DNA from: Brachionus manjavacas
Lineage: Eukaryota; Rotifera; Eurotatoria; Ploima; Brachionidae
Reading direction: 5' to 3'
Assembly: GCA_019054805.1 (NCBI GenBank)
Contig: JAHQIY010000005.1
Span: 3,269,501 to 3,333,500 of the forward strand
Length of the DNA: 64,000 nt
This document shows, piece after piece, positions 1 to 11,566 of the stretch. Within the stretch, counting starts at the first letter, position 1, and each line of letters begins with the position of its first letter. Under the pieces are notes generated by a model that was not told the DNA's origin, made no database searches, and was given only the letters and a program-made list of their open reading frames with translations. The translations under genes were made by a program, and so were the position numbers.

Positions 1-151
1 TTTATTTAGTTCTTGTCTCCTTTTAGAATTTTCCATGGCAACCAAGTTTTAAAACTGATGCCATTTTAGTTCCACTCTCATTTTTTGTTTTACCTTTATT
101 TCATCTAGAATTTTAAATTAAAGTGAACTAAATTTTAATTTTTTTTCAAAG

Positions 152-547
152 ATTATTTTCATATTTTCAATAACATTGTCTTTGAACCGATATGTTGGTT
201 ACACGACTGCTGCCATATCAATTGAGTTTAACACTGTGTTTTTGCATCTGAGATTTATGTCTGTTTTTTGCAATATAGATAAGAATTCTTTAAAATTTCG
301 ACTATTGAGTATTTTAAACCTAGTTACTTTTGTTATTTTCCGATTGTTAACTCTTTGTTGGATGACAAGATGGATAATATTAAACCGATCATTAATTCCG
401 CCAGTATGGTTTACCATAGGCTCGCTAGGCCTGGTTGTAATGATGACAATTAACATATTTTTACTAAAACGTTTAGTTCAAAGCGATTTTAGTAAAGAGA
501 AAAGAATCATGAACGGCTCTGAATCAACAATTAAAAAATCAAATTAA
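152..547 (+). CDS. TLC-domain membrane protein, 3'-terminal exon only
   Basis: This is the last coding exon (about 131 residues) of a gene whose earlier exons lie before the window. An acceptor (TTTTCAAAG) precedes base 152 and the frame is open to the stop at 545-547. The protein is hydrophobic, with at least three likely membrane segments. It contains ISIEFNTVFLHLR, which resembles the E-I/F-S/N-T-x-F-x-N/H-x-R block of TLC-domain proteins (TLCD1/2/4 group, a multipass membrane family linked to membrane lipid composition). The tail is Lys/Ser-rich and probably cytosolic. The TLC assignment rests on this block and the hydrophobic pattern only. No function beyond membrane-lipid biology can be inferred. 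Confidence 0.5.
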   Translation: MIFIFSITLSLNRYVGYTTAAISIEFNTVFLHLRFMSVFCNIDKNSLKFRLLSILNLVTFVIFRLLTLCWMTRWIILNRSLIPPVWFTIGSLGLVVMMTINIFLLKRLVQSDFSKEKRIMNGSESTIKKSN

Positions 548-781
548 CATTTGAAGTTAAATTTCACAATTTATCAAATCAAATTTTCAAATTTTTTATG
601 GAATAAAATAAATTTGATAAAAAAAATATTTTTTTAAAGAATTTAATTTAAAACTAAAAAAATTTAAAGTGACTTTGTCTTATTGTATGAGAACACTTTA
701 TTTTAAATATTTAATTTGAGTATCATTTATTTAGATAATAAAAAAGATAAACTATTCCAATCAACATCTTCAAAATCTGAA

Positions 782-2724
782 ATGTCTTCGTCCGAGAGCG
801 AAATATGCCAATTTTACAAAAATAAGTCTATTTTCATAACTGGTGCTACTGGTTTTCTGGGAAAAGCTTTAGTCGAAAAATTGCTACGCAGTTGTCATGA
901 CGTGAACGCCATCTACATACTTATACGTCACAAAAAAGGCAAAACACCTAGTCAACGTTTAGACGAATTCCTAGATTGCAAAGTAATTAGAAAAATAAAT
1001 CAACTTCAATTAACTCATTTAAATGCACATTCTTGGAATTAGGTGTTCGAAAAAGTAAATGAGACTTTTCCGGGTTATAGAAAAAAATTGATAGCTATCG
1101 AGGGTGATTTAGTTGAACCCTTTCTCGGTATATCTGAAACAGACCGAGAGATTTTAAAAAAAAATGTCAACGTGGTATTTCATTCAGCAGCCACGGTTCG
1201 ATTCGACGAACCTTTGAAGTATTTTAATTTAATAAATTGAATAATTATCAAGCTAATGATTTATAATAAAAAAAAGAATAGCCATCAACATGAACATTTT
1301 TGGTACCAAAAAAGTGATAGATTTGTGCAGACAAATGGAAAATTTAAAAGTAGTTAAAATTTTTTATTTCAAGCTAAAATTAAACTTTAATTTAAAAGGT
1401 ATTTGTTCATGTGAGCACAGCTTATGCGAATTGTGAGCGTTCCCGAGTGACCGAAGAGGTGTACCCACCACCAGTTCAGCCAGAAAAAATACTCGAAGCG
1501 GCAGAATGGATGGACGATGGACTGCTGAACCTAATCACTCCGTCAATTATTAAAAACAAGCCTAACACATACACATATACAAAATCAATTGCTGAATCTT
1601 TGGTCATTAAGGAGTGCAAAGAGATACCATGCTGCATAGTTCGTCCTTCTATTATTGGATGCTCGTGGAAAGAGCCGATGCCTGGTTGGATTGACAATTT
1701 TAATGGTCCGACTGCCTTGTTTCCCGCATCGGGTACAGGAGTCTTGAGAACCATGCTTGGTCATTTGGACGCTGTGGCTGATTTGGTGCCTGTCGATGTT
1801 GTTGTTAACAATCTTCTTGCATCAGGGTGGTTTAGAGGAGTTGAAAAGACCAAAAAAATACTTGTTTTTCATTGCACATCTGGAAATAGAAACAAACTAA
1901 CATGGGGAATGATGGAAGATTATGGAGTAAATTGTTTTTTTAAAACACCTTATGAAAAAGTATTTATTGTTCCTAATCCGCATTTTACTTCGCACAAGTA
2001 AGTTTTTTAGAGCTAAAATTTTTAATTTAATTGAATTTTAATCATCATTATTAAATAAAGGAGTGTTAAATATTTTCGAACTTTGTTTGAACAATTAATT
2101 CCGGCCTATGTAATGGATTTTGTTCTGAAAATTCTTAAGCGAAAGCCTATGTAAATTTTTTTAGTTAAAAAAAAAAAGTTATTCATATTCGAATTTTAGT
2201 TTTGTCCGAATTCAACAAAAAATAAAAAAAGCAGTTACCATTTTGGAGTATTTTACTACACGGCAATGGGAATTTACCAACGACAATTATTTGATGTTGA
2301 TTAATCATTTGAACGAAACCGATCAGAAGGTTTAAATAAATTTCTCTTAAAAAAATTAATTTAAATTTAATTTTTTTTCTAGTTATTTAATTTCGACGTT
2401 AAAGATCTGAACTGGAAAACTTATGTCGAGACTTACTGTTTGGGGACAAAAATATTTTTGATGAATGAAGATGTTTCGAAAATCGGCGCATGCCGTAAAA
2501 AGATAGAAAAGTAGAATTTAGCATAAATCAAATATTTATTGAAATTTATTTACAATTTTTTTACAAGAATGAAACGAATTCAAAATTTGGCAATATTTTC
2601 AGTATACGCAATAGTATTTAAATTTATTCTTCTTCGATCAGCTCATTTTAAAGCATTTATTCAATTTTTGTTTGAAATGGCGATAAAATTCCGCGATTAT
2701 TTTCTAAAATCTATTCAGTTTTAG
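782..2724 (+). CDS. Fatty acyl-CoA reductase 1 (8 exons, 517 aa)
   Basis: The enzyme reduces fatty acyl-CoA to fatty alcohol with NADPH, feeding wax-ester and ether-lipid synthesis, usually at the ER or peroxisome. Exons: 782-982, 1043-1218, 1277-1349, 1399-1997, 2061-2150, 2200-2329, 2383-2510, 2568-2724. They join in frame to 517 residues, normal for the family. The N-terminal Rossmann motif is TGATGFLGK, the catalytic YxxxK is YTYTK (within NTYTYTKSIAE), and the sterile/FAR_C domain closes the protein with a hydrophobic C-terminus. ATG 782 is chosen because it starts just before the conserved FYKNKSIFITGATGFLG block; an upstream in-frame extension lacks an ATG. A close paralogue follows 650 bp downstream. 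All its introns match the paralogue's except one extra intron at 1350-1398. Confidence 0.93.
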
Positions 2725-3373
2725 AAAAAACACATATGAGCCTTAAATGACACATGGATTGCATTCAGCTATCTAATTTAGATTTTTTAACAAGCATTTT
2801 AAACTTTTGAATTTAAAATTTTTAAAACCTAATTTAAGCTGAATAATTTTTATCCATAAAGTTTTTTTTTCTTAATTTTATTTTTGTTGGAATTTTTGTA
2901 ACTGATTGATTTAAATCGAAAAACTATATCTTAATTTTATTATTTTAAAAATTTTAAAAATAAAATCTGTTTAAGTCAAATGTTTATTGAAAAATAAAGC
3001 TGATTCAACTAGATGTTCTTGGCTTCATTTAAAATAACACTAATTTCATGTTAATAAAAGTTGATTATATAATTAAAAAAAATTGATTTCAAATACCAAA
3101 ATAATCATATTTAAAAGAAGAGATAATTTTCGTCTAATAAAAACGTGGCCTTATCTATCTATTTTACCAATACTTATAGTAAAACAAATCTGAAATTTTT
3201 TTAAGAGTTTTTTGCAAAATTAAAAATAAAAACTGAAGCAGCTTATTTATTTTATTATTAAATTATGCTAAAAAATAATGCTATATTCATATTGATAGAC
3301 TTTGAAAAATCAGAATTAATTATTTTTTTAAGATTATTAAAATTTGAATTAATCTTTGAATAGGATAGAAAAA

Positions 3374-5286
3374 ATGTCCAACATAGCCGAATTTCAGACC
3401 AGTGAGATAATCAATTACTACAAGAACAAGTCAATATTTATTACCGGTGCAACTGGATTTCTCGGAAAGGTCTTAATCGAAAAACTACTAAGATCCTGCT
3501 ATGACCTGAAGAAAATTTACATCCTAGTAAGACACAAGAAAGGTAATACTCCAACACAGCGTTTAAATGATTTATTCAATTGCAAGGTAATGTATGCTTG
3601 TAGAAATTTAAACTTTATTTATTAATTTAAGTCAACCTAGTTATTCGAAACCTTGAGTCAGTATTATCCTGACTTTAGGGACAAAGTTGAAGCAATCGAA
3701 GGCGACTTGTGTGAACCTAATATGGGCATATCAACTGATGACCAGAACAGGCTTATCGAAAATGTAAGCATTGTGTTCCATTCAGCTGCAACTGTTAGAT
3801 TTGATGAGCCTCTAAAGTATTTTTTATTTTAAATTAACTAAAATTTTAAAATTATTAATAATAAAGTAATTAATAAATAATTTTAAATTTAAAAAGAGTT
3901 GCAGTCGGAATGAACATAATTGGCACCAAAAAAGTAATTGACTTGTCTAAACAAATGAAAAACCTAGAGGCACTAGTGCATGTGAGCACTGCTTATGCTA
4001 ATTGTGACCGGCAGCATATTAGTGAGGTGGTTTACAACCCACCTGTTCAACCAGAAAAAATAATCGAAGCTGTAGATTGGATTGAAGAAGATTTAGTGAA
4101 GCTTTTAACTCCAAAAGTCATAAAACATAGGCCCAATACTTATACATACACTAAGGCGATAGCTGAGACGCTTGTCGTTCAGGAATGCAAAGACAAGATA
4201 CCTTGCACAATTGTAAGGCCATCTATTGTTGGTGCTTCTTGGAGAGAGCCTTTTTCAGGTTGGATTGACAATTTTAATGGTCCGACTGCCTTATTTGCAG
4301 CGATTGGAAAAGGAATTTTGAGAACCATGATTGGAAACGGAAATTCGACTGCTGATATCATCCCAGTTGATATTCCTGTCAATATGATGATTGTCGCCGG
4401 ATGGTATACTGGAGCTAAAAAAGCTAAAGATATTAAAATTTATAATTGCACAACTGGTCAGATAAATCGTTTGACATGGGGTATGGTTGAGCGTTATTGT
4501 GAAGAGAGTTTACTCAAAAATCCCTTGGAAAATATTTTTCTAGTACCACGTCCAAAATTTACCAGTTACAGGCAAGAAAAAACCAATTTTTAATTATTTT
4601 AAACTAATCAATTTTTTGAGATAGAACCGTCAAGTTTTTTAGACATTTTTTTGAAGAAATGATACCTTCTTATATTATGGATTTGTACTTGAAAATTATT
4701 CACAAAAAACCAATGTAATTTTTTTTCTTAATTTTACCAGAATAAAGCAAACTTCTTGAAGATTTGTTCGACTTCAATCGAGAATTAAAAAAGCTGTGGA
4801 AACTTTGGAGTTTTTCACCTCTACTGAATGGGAGTTTACAAATGATAACATTTTTTTTGTATCAAACGAAATGAATGAAGTTGATAAAAGAGTAAATTAC
4901 TATATCTCATAATGGTTCAAATATTTTTTTTATTAAAAATAAAATTCAGATTTTCAATATTGATGTGAAAGATTTGCATTGGAGAAGCTATATCGAACAA
5001 TATTGCCTAGGCACTAAGAAATATTTACTCAAAGAGGATATGGGCAAAGTAAACAAATGTCGAAAGGAACTTAAAAAGTAAATTAATTAGATTAGCTAAA
5101 ATTGAATTTGAACAAATATTAAGCCTGACTCGATTGAGAAATATCATTTTCTCTTTGATGCTTGGAACAATCATCAAAATGGTTTTATTGAAATCGGTTT
5201 CATTCAAAAAAATCAGCCAATTTTTATTCAGATTTATTTTGACGATTGCTTCTAAAATTACGAATATGCTCAGAATTTTTGGTTAA
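3374..5286 (+). CDS. Fatty acyl-CoA reductase 2 (7 exons, 524 aa)
   Basis: This is a tandem paralogue of the preceding gene with the same predicted reaction, acyl-CoA to fatty alcohol. Exons: 3374-3586, 3641-3816, 3897-4571, 4625-4714, 4762-4891, 4950-5077, 5124-5286. Visible motifs are TGATGFLGK (NADPH binding), YTYTK (YxxxK active site), FNGPTALFAA and the LTRLRNI block of the C-terminal FAR domain, followed by a hydrophobic tail. The intron at 4572-4624 starts GCAAG and ends AG, a GC-AG intron; reading across it keeps the frame and aligns with the paralogue. The intron found at 1350-1398 of FAR1 is absent here. The intergenic gap from FAR1 (2725-3373) is AT-rich with no other gene visible. 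Confidence 0.93.
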
Positions 5287-5833
5287 TAATTCTGATCTTA
5301 TTAAAAATTTTATAAAATGTTAAGTGGTCAATTTTTTTAATAATCAAAATCTAGATTATATGGATTTTTTTATTATTTTAAACTACCAAATAAAAAGTAT
5401 AATATGATCTGCTTATTTTTATTATTTAAAAGTCAAATTTTTTAAGAAAACAAATAAGAATCCTAAACAAGAAATAAGAAAGCCTACTAAATAAAAAGTA
5501 TTTATTTAATTTTATGCATAAATTTAACTTCTAATCTTTGTTAAAAAGTTAAATTGAAAAACAACGGCTTTTTATATTTTAATATTGTAAACTAAAAAAA
5601 AAAACTGAACTAAAAAAGTGAAAAATAATAACAGCAATTAATTTTATTATTTAGCAGAAAATATGACTACATTACATTTGGCTTGTATAAAGACTTCCGA
5701 GGAACAAAATTTGTTAAAGAATAATTAGCTTTTTTTTTGAAAAATTAAATGAATAAACTATTAAAAAGACTTTAATTTGATATGATTTTAAAAAAGAAAA
5801 TATAGATTAGATTTTTAAAAAAAAGGAAAATGA

Positions 5834-6006
5834 CGTGAAAAATGCCTAAAAAATCAAAATATAATCAATCTCGTGTTAGTTACTTAGGAGTTATCGGCCA
5901 TTTATATATGGTCACCATCTCTTCTTCTAGCAAAAAGTCTTCATTTTCCGATTCATCAGATTAACACGAGATTGATTATATTTTGATTTTTTAGGCATTT
6001 TTCACG
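5834..6006. repeat. 45-bp perfect inverted repeat around an 83-bp spacer
   Basis: The left arm 5834-5878 begins CGTGAAAAATGCC and is the reverse complement of the right arm 5962-6006, which ends GGCATTTTTCACG. The arms look perfect. The spacer shows no coding potential. It resembles a foldback or MITE-like element; no convincing target duplication was found. Confidence 0.75.
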
Positions 6007-6069
6007 AAATTTCATTTATACTTAAAATCACAATTAAAATCACATGTTTTGAAGAGATTTTTAAGTTTT

Positions 6070-6535
6070 CTTTAAAAACAGCACCCATCAAAAAAGCACC
6101 CTGTGTAAACTTCATTAAATATTATAAAATAACTTTTTTTTTTATATTTATTTCTAACAACCTCAATTTTAATAAACATCAATTTTTATATTAAAAAAAT
6201 ATTGTCATTATATTAAATTTTCAAGTTTAAAAATAATTTGTACAAAACACTTTAAAACACGCTGAAACACCCTATCAAGTTTATCAAACACTCTGCAACA
6301 CCCTTTTGATTCTGATAGAGGACAAATTAGTTTTTAAAAGGTCTGGACGTGTGAAAACCCTATAAAAACCGCTAAACCAGGTTTAGACCGGATTTTTCAA
6401 AAAACTATGAATATTTCTTTTTTAAAAATGTTTTTCAGTGAAAGAAATGCTATTTTGAGGTCGGTTTAACAAAATTAACTCGGTTTAACACAGGGTGCTT
6501 TTTTTTCGCTTTTTTGACGGGTGCTGTTTTTAAAG
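6070..6535. repeat. MITE-like element with ~41-52-bp terminal inverted repeats
   Basis: The left arm, about 6070-6110, contains AACAGCACCCATCAAAAAAG and CACCCTGTGTAAAC. The right arm, about 6484-6535, contains GTTTAACACAGGGTGC and GACGGGTGCTGTT, its reverse complement with a few differences and a short insertion. The interior of about 370 bp is non-coding. The layout fits a non-autonomous DNA element of about 470 bp; the family is not recognised. Confidence 0.65.
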
Positions 6536-7482
6536 AATACCGATTTTTTAAGAAAAATAAAGCAATAAAGTTAAAAAGTAAAACCATAGAATTGTTCAGA
6601 ATTTTGTGTAGATATTTAAAAAAAAAAAAAGTTGGGTCATAATTGATCCCTCGGAGGAGATACGATTTAAACCAGAAAAATCACATTTTTTTAGCCAACA
6701 AAAAACCACCACACCCTTTTTTTTCTAAATTACATTAACATGTAGAGAGTTTTATGCTCTTTCAGAATATATATACTTTTTTAGTATATTTAAGTTTTAT
6801 CTTTGAGATTTTGAGTCTTAAAGAACAACAACTTTTTAAGGGGTTTGCTATTTTTGGAACCCTGGGTGTAAAAAATTTTATTTTGCCCCCTTCAAAAAAA
6901 TTTTTTTTTTGGGGTTTTTGAGGTCGTAGATTACGAATTTTGAGTCAAAAATGGGAAATTCAGATAGCACTAAAGTTTAAATTTCGTGAACTTTATTAAG
7001 ATTTATTAACGATTTTATTTAGAATATTTTTCCTGTTAATTTTTATTATATATATTAAGTATAGACTTCTATGTATCCAAAAATACTCAAAGTCAATATT
7101 TCAACTATATGTGATTCAAAACCAAGCTTTAAGACCGATATTGAAAATTTCTTTTATTTGTTCCTTGGTTTCTATAACCAAATACGTCAGTTTCAATATT
7201 TAAAAGAGAAAAACAGCAAGAAGTCAAAAAAGACGTATTTTGGAATCTATATACCTTTTTCAAGCTTAAAGAATAAAATGTAAAAATGTATCAAATATCA
7301 CTAAAATAACGTGTAAAATCCAGAATTAAAGAAAAAAAGGCAAATTTAAAAAATTTTAAAAAAGTAATTTATTGAATTCAAAAAATAAAAGCAAAATAGA
7401 CTCAAATTCAATAAATACCATAAATTTTAGACACAAAATCATTAAACAAATTTATTAATAATTTTTAAAAATTATAAATAAG

Positions 7483-8220
7483 GTGCAACGAAGAGCCTCG
7501 AAAATTCCTAACACTAATAGAAATCTTAAATACAACGATCGTTTAAACAAAATGTTGATAACCTCACCCGATCTTAGGCGCAAAAGAGGTGATTTAATTA
7601 AAGCTTTCAAGTCATTGAATGAGCTCGAGCGTATTGACTGCTATCAAAGACTGTATCTTAAATCCAGCGTCATTCAAGATGTTCCTGCGGCCTCGACAAG
7701 AAGCAATAAAAGGCGGGTAAGGTCACAAAGTTTCACTACACGTGAAATCAACGACTTTCACTCGTCGGTCAGCGCAAGAATGCTCTTTTTCACTTACAAA
7801 GTATCCACAATTTGGAATCAGCTGCTGGACAGTATAGTAAACGCTAGTAGTCCAATATTTTTAAAGCAAGATTGGATTTTTGGCTTAGAGAAGATGAGAA
7901 TAGGAAAAAGCTTGGTTAATGGTGTTTCAAGAATCCAAAAATCAGCACAAGATACATTGTTTTTATTCATATGTTTTTATATTATGGTATCTTATTTATT
8001 GGCTTTGTTATTTTTTTATATTTCTTTCCATGGGAACGGTTATTAAGAGCAGTCGAGAAAATTGGTTAAGAGGATAGGTTCAAATGTTCTGATGCCCAGA
8101 CTCAGAGGCTCATAACATTACAGTTACTCTGGCTGCTGTAGTTGGGCGTGTTCTTGTGGCTCTGGCCCACGTTCCAGCTTGTGGGTTTCCACGCAGCAAA
8201 ATTACTACTACTACTACTAT
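7483..8220 (+). mobile_element. CR1-like non-LTR retrotransposon, 5'-truncated 3' end
   Basis: The open frame 7483-8046 encodes the C-terminal end of a reverse transcriptase ORF. VQRRASK, followed by YNDRLNKM and RRKRGDLIKAFK, matches the block VQRRATK...Y..RL...RR.RGDLI..YK found after the polymerase domain of CR1-type elements. The catalytic palm is missing, so this is a 5'-truncated dead copy. The element ends in a TAC microsatellite at about 8205-8220, which I read as its 3' tail. Confidence 0.75.
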
Positions 8221-9120
8221 AGATTAAATTTTTTAATATTAAATCCAAATCAATTGAAAAATTTTTCACTTTAAAATATAAAATTTCTAATCAAAAAATT
8301 AACTTTTAAATTGAAATATAAGGAGACACATATATTTTGAAAGAAATTCAAGCGAAACGATAGAGTTTTAACGCTGCATTTTACATCAAGAAGTTATTAG
8401 ACGAAAGTCCAGATAACCTTTTACCCTAATTGACCTTATTACGTCGAAATTGTCAATGTTATTCTTTTCAGTATAGTTTCATATATCTTATAGATTTTCC
8501 ATAAAAGGAAAAACAATAATTTACGTTACAGATCCGTTAATAAATCAGCTTTTTTTTAAAAGTTTTTACAAGAACATATCGAGATTTTTATGACACTTTG
8601 ATAATCTTAAATGATTTAAAAAGAAAACAATTAGAAAAACAATTTATTTCTTTTTGAAAATAAAGATTCTAAATCAAGTAGATTGAAACAAGAATGAATC
8701 AAATAAAATTTGATAATATCTAATAGAAATTATTTTCATTTTTAATAATTTTTCAATTCTGAATTAAAGCATTCTTGTTTTTTTAAATTATTCATTTTAT
8801 CTGAAAATCTTATCAATTATTTTACCCAAAATCAGCATTGGTTTCTGTCAATTTAGCTAGCAAATTAGATATTGAAAAAGAAAAAATTAATAATGATTTC
8901 TAAATATAATTTTTAAATATAATAAACATAACTTTATGTTTTTCAAAAAATTATATATTTTTTGAGTGATAAACTTTTTTAAATCAAATGACTTTCAAAA
9001 CTAGATCTAAAAAAAAAAGGAAAAAAAAGTCTTTTTCAAAGCTTTTCTAAATTTGTGACTCCGTTTTTCCCGATTGATTTTATATCTTAAACTATTTTTC
9101 AATAAGAAAAAGTGAGAACA
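8221..9120. other. Intergenic, no gene seen
   Basis: The sequence is AT-rich with many in-frame stops on both strands. No exon-like block or repeat structure stands out between the two CR1-like fragments. Confidence 0.5.
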
Positions 9121-9147
9121 TACACGACTTAATATATACTTTGATAA

Positions 9148-9945
9148 GTGCGGCTATTCAACAACAAGTACTTTGATATTAATTTGAAAATGAATGGACT
9201 AAATATGTGTAAGACAGAAAATGAACGCGATTTAGGTATATTAATCAGTTCAAATCTGAAATGGAGTATGCAAGCTATGGTAGCTGCCAAAAGAGCTAAT
9301 ATGATACTGGGACAATTATCTAAAGCGTTCAAGGCATGGTCAATTGGTACATTCAGGAAGCTTTACGTGACATTTGTTAGACCTCATCTCGAGTATGCTG
9401 TCGCTGCTTGGTGTCCGTACACGAAGAAGGACATTTTAGTTCTTGAGAAGATACAAATAAGAGCAACAAAATTGGTCAAGTCACTTAAGCATCTACCATT
9501 TGAGCAGAGATTAGAGAACTTGGGACTTACTACCCTGAGCAAGACAAGAGAGAGAGGAGATCTTGTCGAATATTTCAAGATAGTTAATGGTTTAACTCAA
9601 GTGAACTGGCACAATCCAAACAAACTTTGCGATTCGTTGAGCTGTTCTGGTCCAGTGGGGAGTATACGTGGTTACCAACACAGAATGTCCAAACAACTGA
9701 CGAGAATCAACCAACGTGAGCATCTCATTCTTAACAGGGTAGTAGACAACTAGAACAGACTGCCTCCTGAAGTAGTCAAAGCAAGTTCAAAGAATTTTAT
9801 TAAGAAAATGGTTGACAAAATCAATACGTCACGATAGTTAAAGGGTTTTTCAGCACTGTCTGAAAGCTACTATAGCGTTCCCTATCTGGGTTTTCATTTG
9901 GTGGGAAAAACCACCGTAGCTCATTATTATTATTATTATTATTAA
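9148..9945 (+). mobile_element. CR1-like non-LTR retrotransposon, 5'-truncated
   Basis: The open frame 9148-9753 encodes the end of the reverse transcriptase and the thumb/C-terminal region: ERDLGILISSNLKW, FVRPHLEYAVAAWCPY, LEKIQIRATKLV and RERGDLVEYFKIVNG, all CR1-clade signatures. A stop at 9751 interrupts the C-terminal block, since coding-like sequence (NRLPPEVVKAS) continues after it. The copy ends in a TTA microsatellite at about 9925-9945. It is a dead fragment. Confidence 0.82.
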
Positions 9946-10128
9946 TATATTAATAGAAGCATTTATCACAGTTCTATTATTTAAATAATTCCAGTTTCTT
10001 TAAAAAAAAACTCTTTCTTTATCAAATTGTATTAAACTTTTTGATTTATCAAGAGGTTAAATTTTATTCAGATATAAAAAAATGATAAGATTTTGATTTT
10101 ATTAAGTTTTGAATTTTTTATTTGATAT

Positions 10129-11361
10129 TCAACACTTCATTTCCATGATAGCATTCTTTAGTTTTATAAAGTCATCAATACAGTTGTAAACAAAGCATGA
10201 TATTCTACAATAAAGTCTATTTTGAATATAGACTATGCTTGAAACTAACCCGTATCGCAAAAAAATGTCTTTCATAATATTAGCACAAATTTTCTGAGGG
10301 TCTTCTAAATCTTTAATTTGGTAATCCTTTAATTCTGGAAGCTCAATTAATTTCATGAATGGAGCTTCCAAATCAGCAGGAATTCCAAGCTTTTTAGTGT
10401 GCCAATTTTCAGTTAATATCTCAACAGCCTTATATAAAATGTCTTTATTATAAATGGCAATATTTTCCCGACCACCTAGTTTGTGTTCATAGAATTCTAT
10501 GCATCGATCTACTAAAAACCATGAGGTTTTGTCCACTGTGCCTCGCTCGAAAAAATTTAAAGAAATGTCTTTTTTATAGCCGTGAGAGATGTAACATGGT
10601 TGCAGAATTTTGCCAAATTTTTCTCTGTCTCTTATGTACAAAAATGAACAGCCTCTGGGTGAAAGAAACCATTTATGCAAATTAGACACATAAAAATCAC
10701 TTTCATATTCTTCTAAGTTTAGCTGTATGTGCCCAATCGAATGAGCTCCGTCAATTAGAATAACTGCTTTATCATTCCATTTTCGAATTGTTTTAGTGAT
10801 TTGAGTAATTGGAAATTTCATTGCAGTAGCTGATGATATGTGATCAATAATTGCGAGTTTGACTTTTAAATTTTTTTCTTTGACCAAGCGACAAGTTTCA
10901 TCAAATGCATCTAGAAAACTTTCAGTATTTTTTATCGGGAATTTTATGGGAACTTTGACAACCTCGATCTTTTCAAGCATCCTGTAAGAGGAAGTATATT
11001 CTATTGCATTTAAAACTGCCGGATAGGTGTATTCAGTAGCCAAAATAACATCCTTGGTTTTTAAATCTATAGCTTTTAGTACTGAATTGATTGCTTCGGT
11101 GGCATTCACACACAGAACCAAATTTTTTGACTCAACTCCTAAATATTTAGCCAAGCAATCTATGCTTTTATTCCATAAATCTAAACTTGTCAATCGAAAC
11201 CATTTATCGGGACATGATTCCATTTGATATTGTAGATTTATTTTTTCTTGTAAAATTTCTTTCGGAACACTTCCATACGAGCCATGATTTGTGAACGTTA
11301 TTTCCGGATCTAGATGGAAAAGGTCTAATTTTGCTTTAGAACCAAAATTTTCGTGTGACAT
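10129..11361 (-). CDS. Class V aminotransferase, isopenicillin-N-epimerase-like (intronless, 410 aa)
   Basis: This is a PLP-dependent fold-type I enzyme. The N-terminus has FTNHGSYGSVP, typical of the epimerase-like and cysteine-desulfurase-like branch. The PLP aspartate and histidine region appears as ILIDGAHSIGH, and the Schiff-base lysine lies in NLHKWFLSPRG. The length (410 aa) matches the family and the frame is uninterrupted. Animal members annotated as isopenicillin N epimerase do not make penicillin; substrates such as cysteine or selenocysteine derivatives are suspected, and the reaction cannot be told from sequence. It is transcribed divergently from the elongase gene with 205 bp between the two starts. 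Lack of introns is notable beside intron-rich neighbours. Confidence 0.88.
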   Translation of the reverse strand: MSHENFGSKAKLDLFHLDPEITFTNHGSYGSVPKEILQEKINLQYQMESCPDKWFRLTSLDLWNKSIDCLAKYLGVESKNLVLCVNATEAINSVLKAIDLKTKDVILATEYTYPAVLNAIEYTSSYRMLEKIEVVKVPIKFPIKNTESFLDAFDETCRLVKEKNLKVKLAIIDHISSATAMKFPITQITKTIRKWNDKAVILIDGAHSIGHIQLNLEEYESDFYVSNLHKWFLSPRGCSFLYIRDREKFGKILQPCYISHGYKKDISLNFFERGTVDKTSWFLVDRCIEFYEHKLGGRENIAIYNKDILYKAVEILTENWHTKKLGIPADLEAPFMKLIELPELKDYQIKDLEDPQKICANIMKDIFLRYGLVSSIVYIQNRLYCRISCFVYNCIDDFIKLKNAIMEMKC

Positions 11362-11566
11362 TTTTAAATAAGCCTTCGTAAGCTAAAAATTAACATAAAA
11401 GTAATTTTAAAATCTTTTTTTTTTTTAGTTAAAAGACACTTTAAATCACATTACGATTTTACTATAATTTTTAAAATAAAATTTTAATTTCTTTATCATT
11501 GCTAAATTTTGTTAATAAAATATTTTTTCCTCAAATTCACATGATATTTTAAAAATAATCAATACA

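Larger units (their letters stand above)
5287..7482. other. Intergenic, AT-rich, with two inverted-repeat elements
   Basis: No credible gene was seen. A 70-codon open frame at 7071-7283 has no family resemblance and looks fortuitous. The stretch holds two inverted-repeat structures (5834-6006 and 6070-6535), annotated separately. Homopolymer A and T runs dominate the rest. Confidence 0.6.

Noticed and set aside
1476..1754. Antisense 92-codon frame inside FAR1
   Set aside because: Shadow of the conserved FAR coding exon; no family resemblance and no splice context.
7071..7283. 70-codon plus-strand frame
   Set aside because: Low-complexity Lys/Phe/Ile-rich translation expected by chance in AT-rich DNA; no motif, splice or promoter support.
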